A stretch of DNA of 7,085 nt from an uncultured Porphyromonadaceae bacterium. Its GTDB lineage: Bacteria; Bacteroidota; Bacteroidia; Bacteroidales; Muribaculaceae. A program made the position numbers and the translations under genes. Positions 6,990 to 7,085 of this stretch are shown here, piece by piece. Under the pieces are notes generated by a model, which was given only the letters and a program-made list of their open reading frames with translations, did no database searches and was not told the origin of the DNA. Positions within the stretch are counted from its first letter, which is position 1. The number at the start of each line of letters is the position of its first letter. Location: NCBI GenBank assembly GCA_900551515.1, contig URWH01000097.1:1-7085 (forward strand), read 5' to 3'.

Positions 6990-7071
6990 CGCGCTTCGTT
7001 AGGGCATTTGTGGCATTTGCAATCCTGTGCCCGTAAATTAAAATACGAAGTGCGAAAACTCAGCCGCTGAG
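6990..7071 (+). terminator. hairpin region after oadA, possible weak terminator
   Basis: Two hairpins follow the oadA stop. The first pairs CGCGCTTCGT (6990-6999) with ACGAAGTGCG (7045-7054), ten pairs including one G-U, with a 45-nt loop. The second is CTCAG-CCG-CTGAG at 7059-7071. Neither has a T-tract on the plus strand. On the minus strand the second stem is followed by TTTT, so it might instead end a gene coming from beyond the window. The direction is uncertain. Confidence 0.3.
7003..7019. repeat. short direct repeat GGCATTTG x2
   Basis: GGCATTTG occurs at 7003-7010 and 7012-7019, a period of 9 bases, inside the loop of the first hairpin after oadA. I know of no function for it. Confidence 0.4.
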
Positions 7072-7085
7072 ATTCTCCTCACTCC

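Overview
The window most resembles a chromosomal stretch from an anaerobic member of the Bacteroidota, probably order Bacteroidales. Three things point there: two good matches to the Bacteroidota -7 promoter element TAnnTTTG, start codons without a Shine-Dalgarno sequence, and an EF-G paralog of the type called EF-G2/FusA2 in Bacteroides. The coding DNA is fairly GC-rich and the gaps are AT-rich. That would suit a Muribaculaceae-like genome better than Bacteroides itself, but this is inference.

Layout: (1) At 1-134 lies the possible tail of an upstream + strand gene, then a convergent intergenic region with a hairpin and T-tract placed to end transcription from the minus strand. (2) At 135-2291, minus strand, is a full-length EF-G-like translation factor. 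Its catalytic histidine is replaced by alanine and its switch I is unlike canonical EF-G. (3) At 2292-2557 is a 266 bp AT-rich divergent promoter region with a TAACTTTG element for lon and a central inverted repeat. (4) At 2558-4967, plus strand, is an ATP-dependent protease Lon, complete in content but split by a frameshift at about 4427-4431. The AAA+ ATPase half and the Ser/Lys peptidase half therefore lie in different frames. (5) At 4968-5100 is a 133 bp gap with a 14 bp perfect palindrome over the lon stop, a TAATTTTG promoter element, and a second copy of the palindrome half CGGCTTAA just before the next start. (6) At 5101-6984, plus strand, is a biotin-carrying carboxyltransferase of the oxaloacetate decarboxylase alpha / pyruvate carboxylase subunit B class. 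(7) At 6985-7085 is a short non-coding tail with two small hairpins and a short direct repeat.

The genes do not form one pathway. The EF-G paralog (translation under starvation in Bacteroides) and Lon (proteolysis of damaged and regulatory proteins) are both stress-related and share a divergent promoter region. The carboxyltransferase belongs to oxaloacetate/pyruvate metabolism and appears to have its own promoter. I see no mobile element, CRISPR array, tRNA or rRNA, and no convincing new multi-gene system. The most notable points are the broken lon frame, the GTPase-motif changes in the EF-G paralog, and the insertion and altered active-site segment in the carboxyltransferase.
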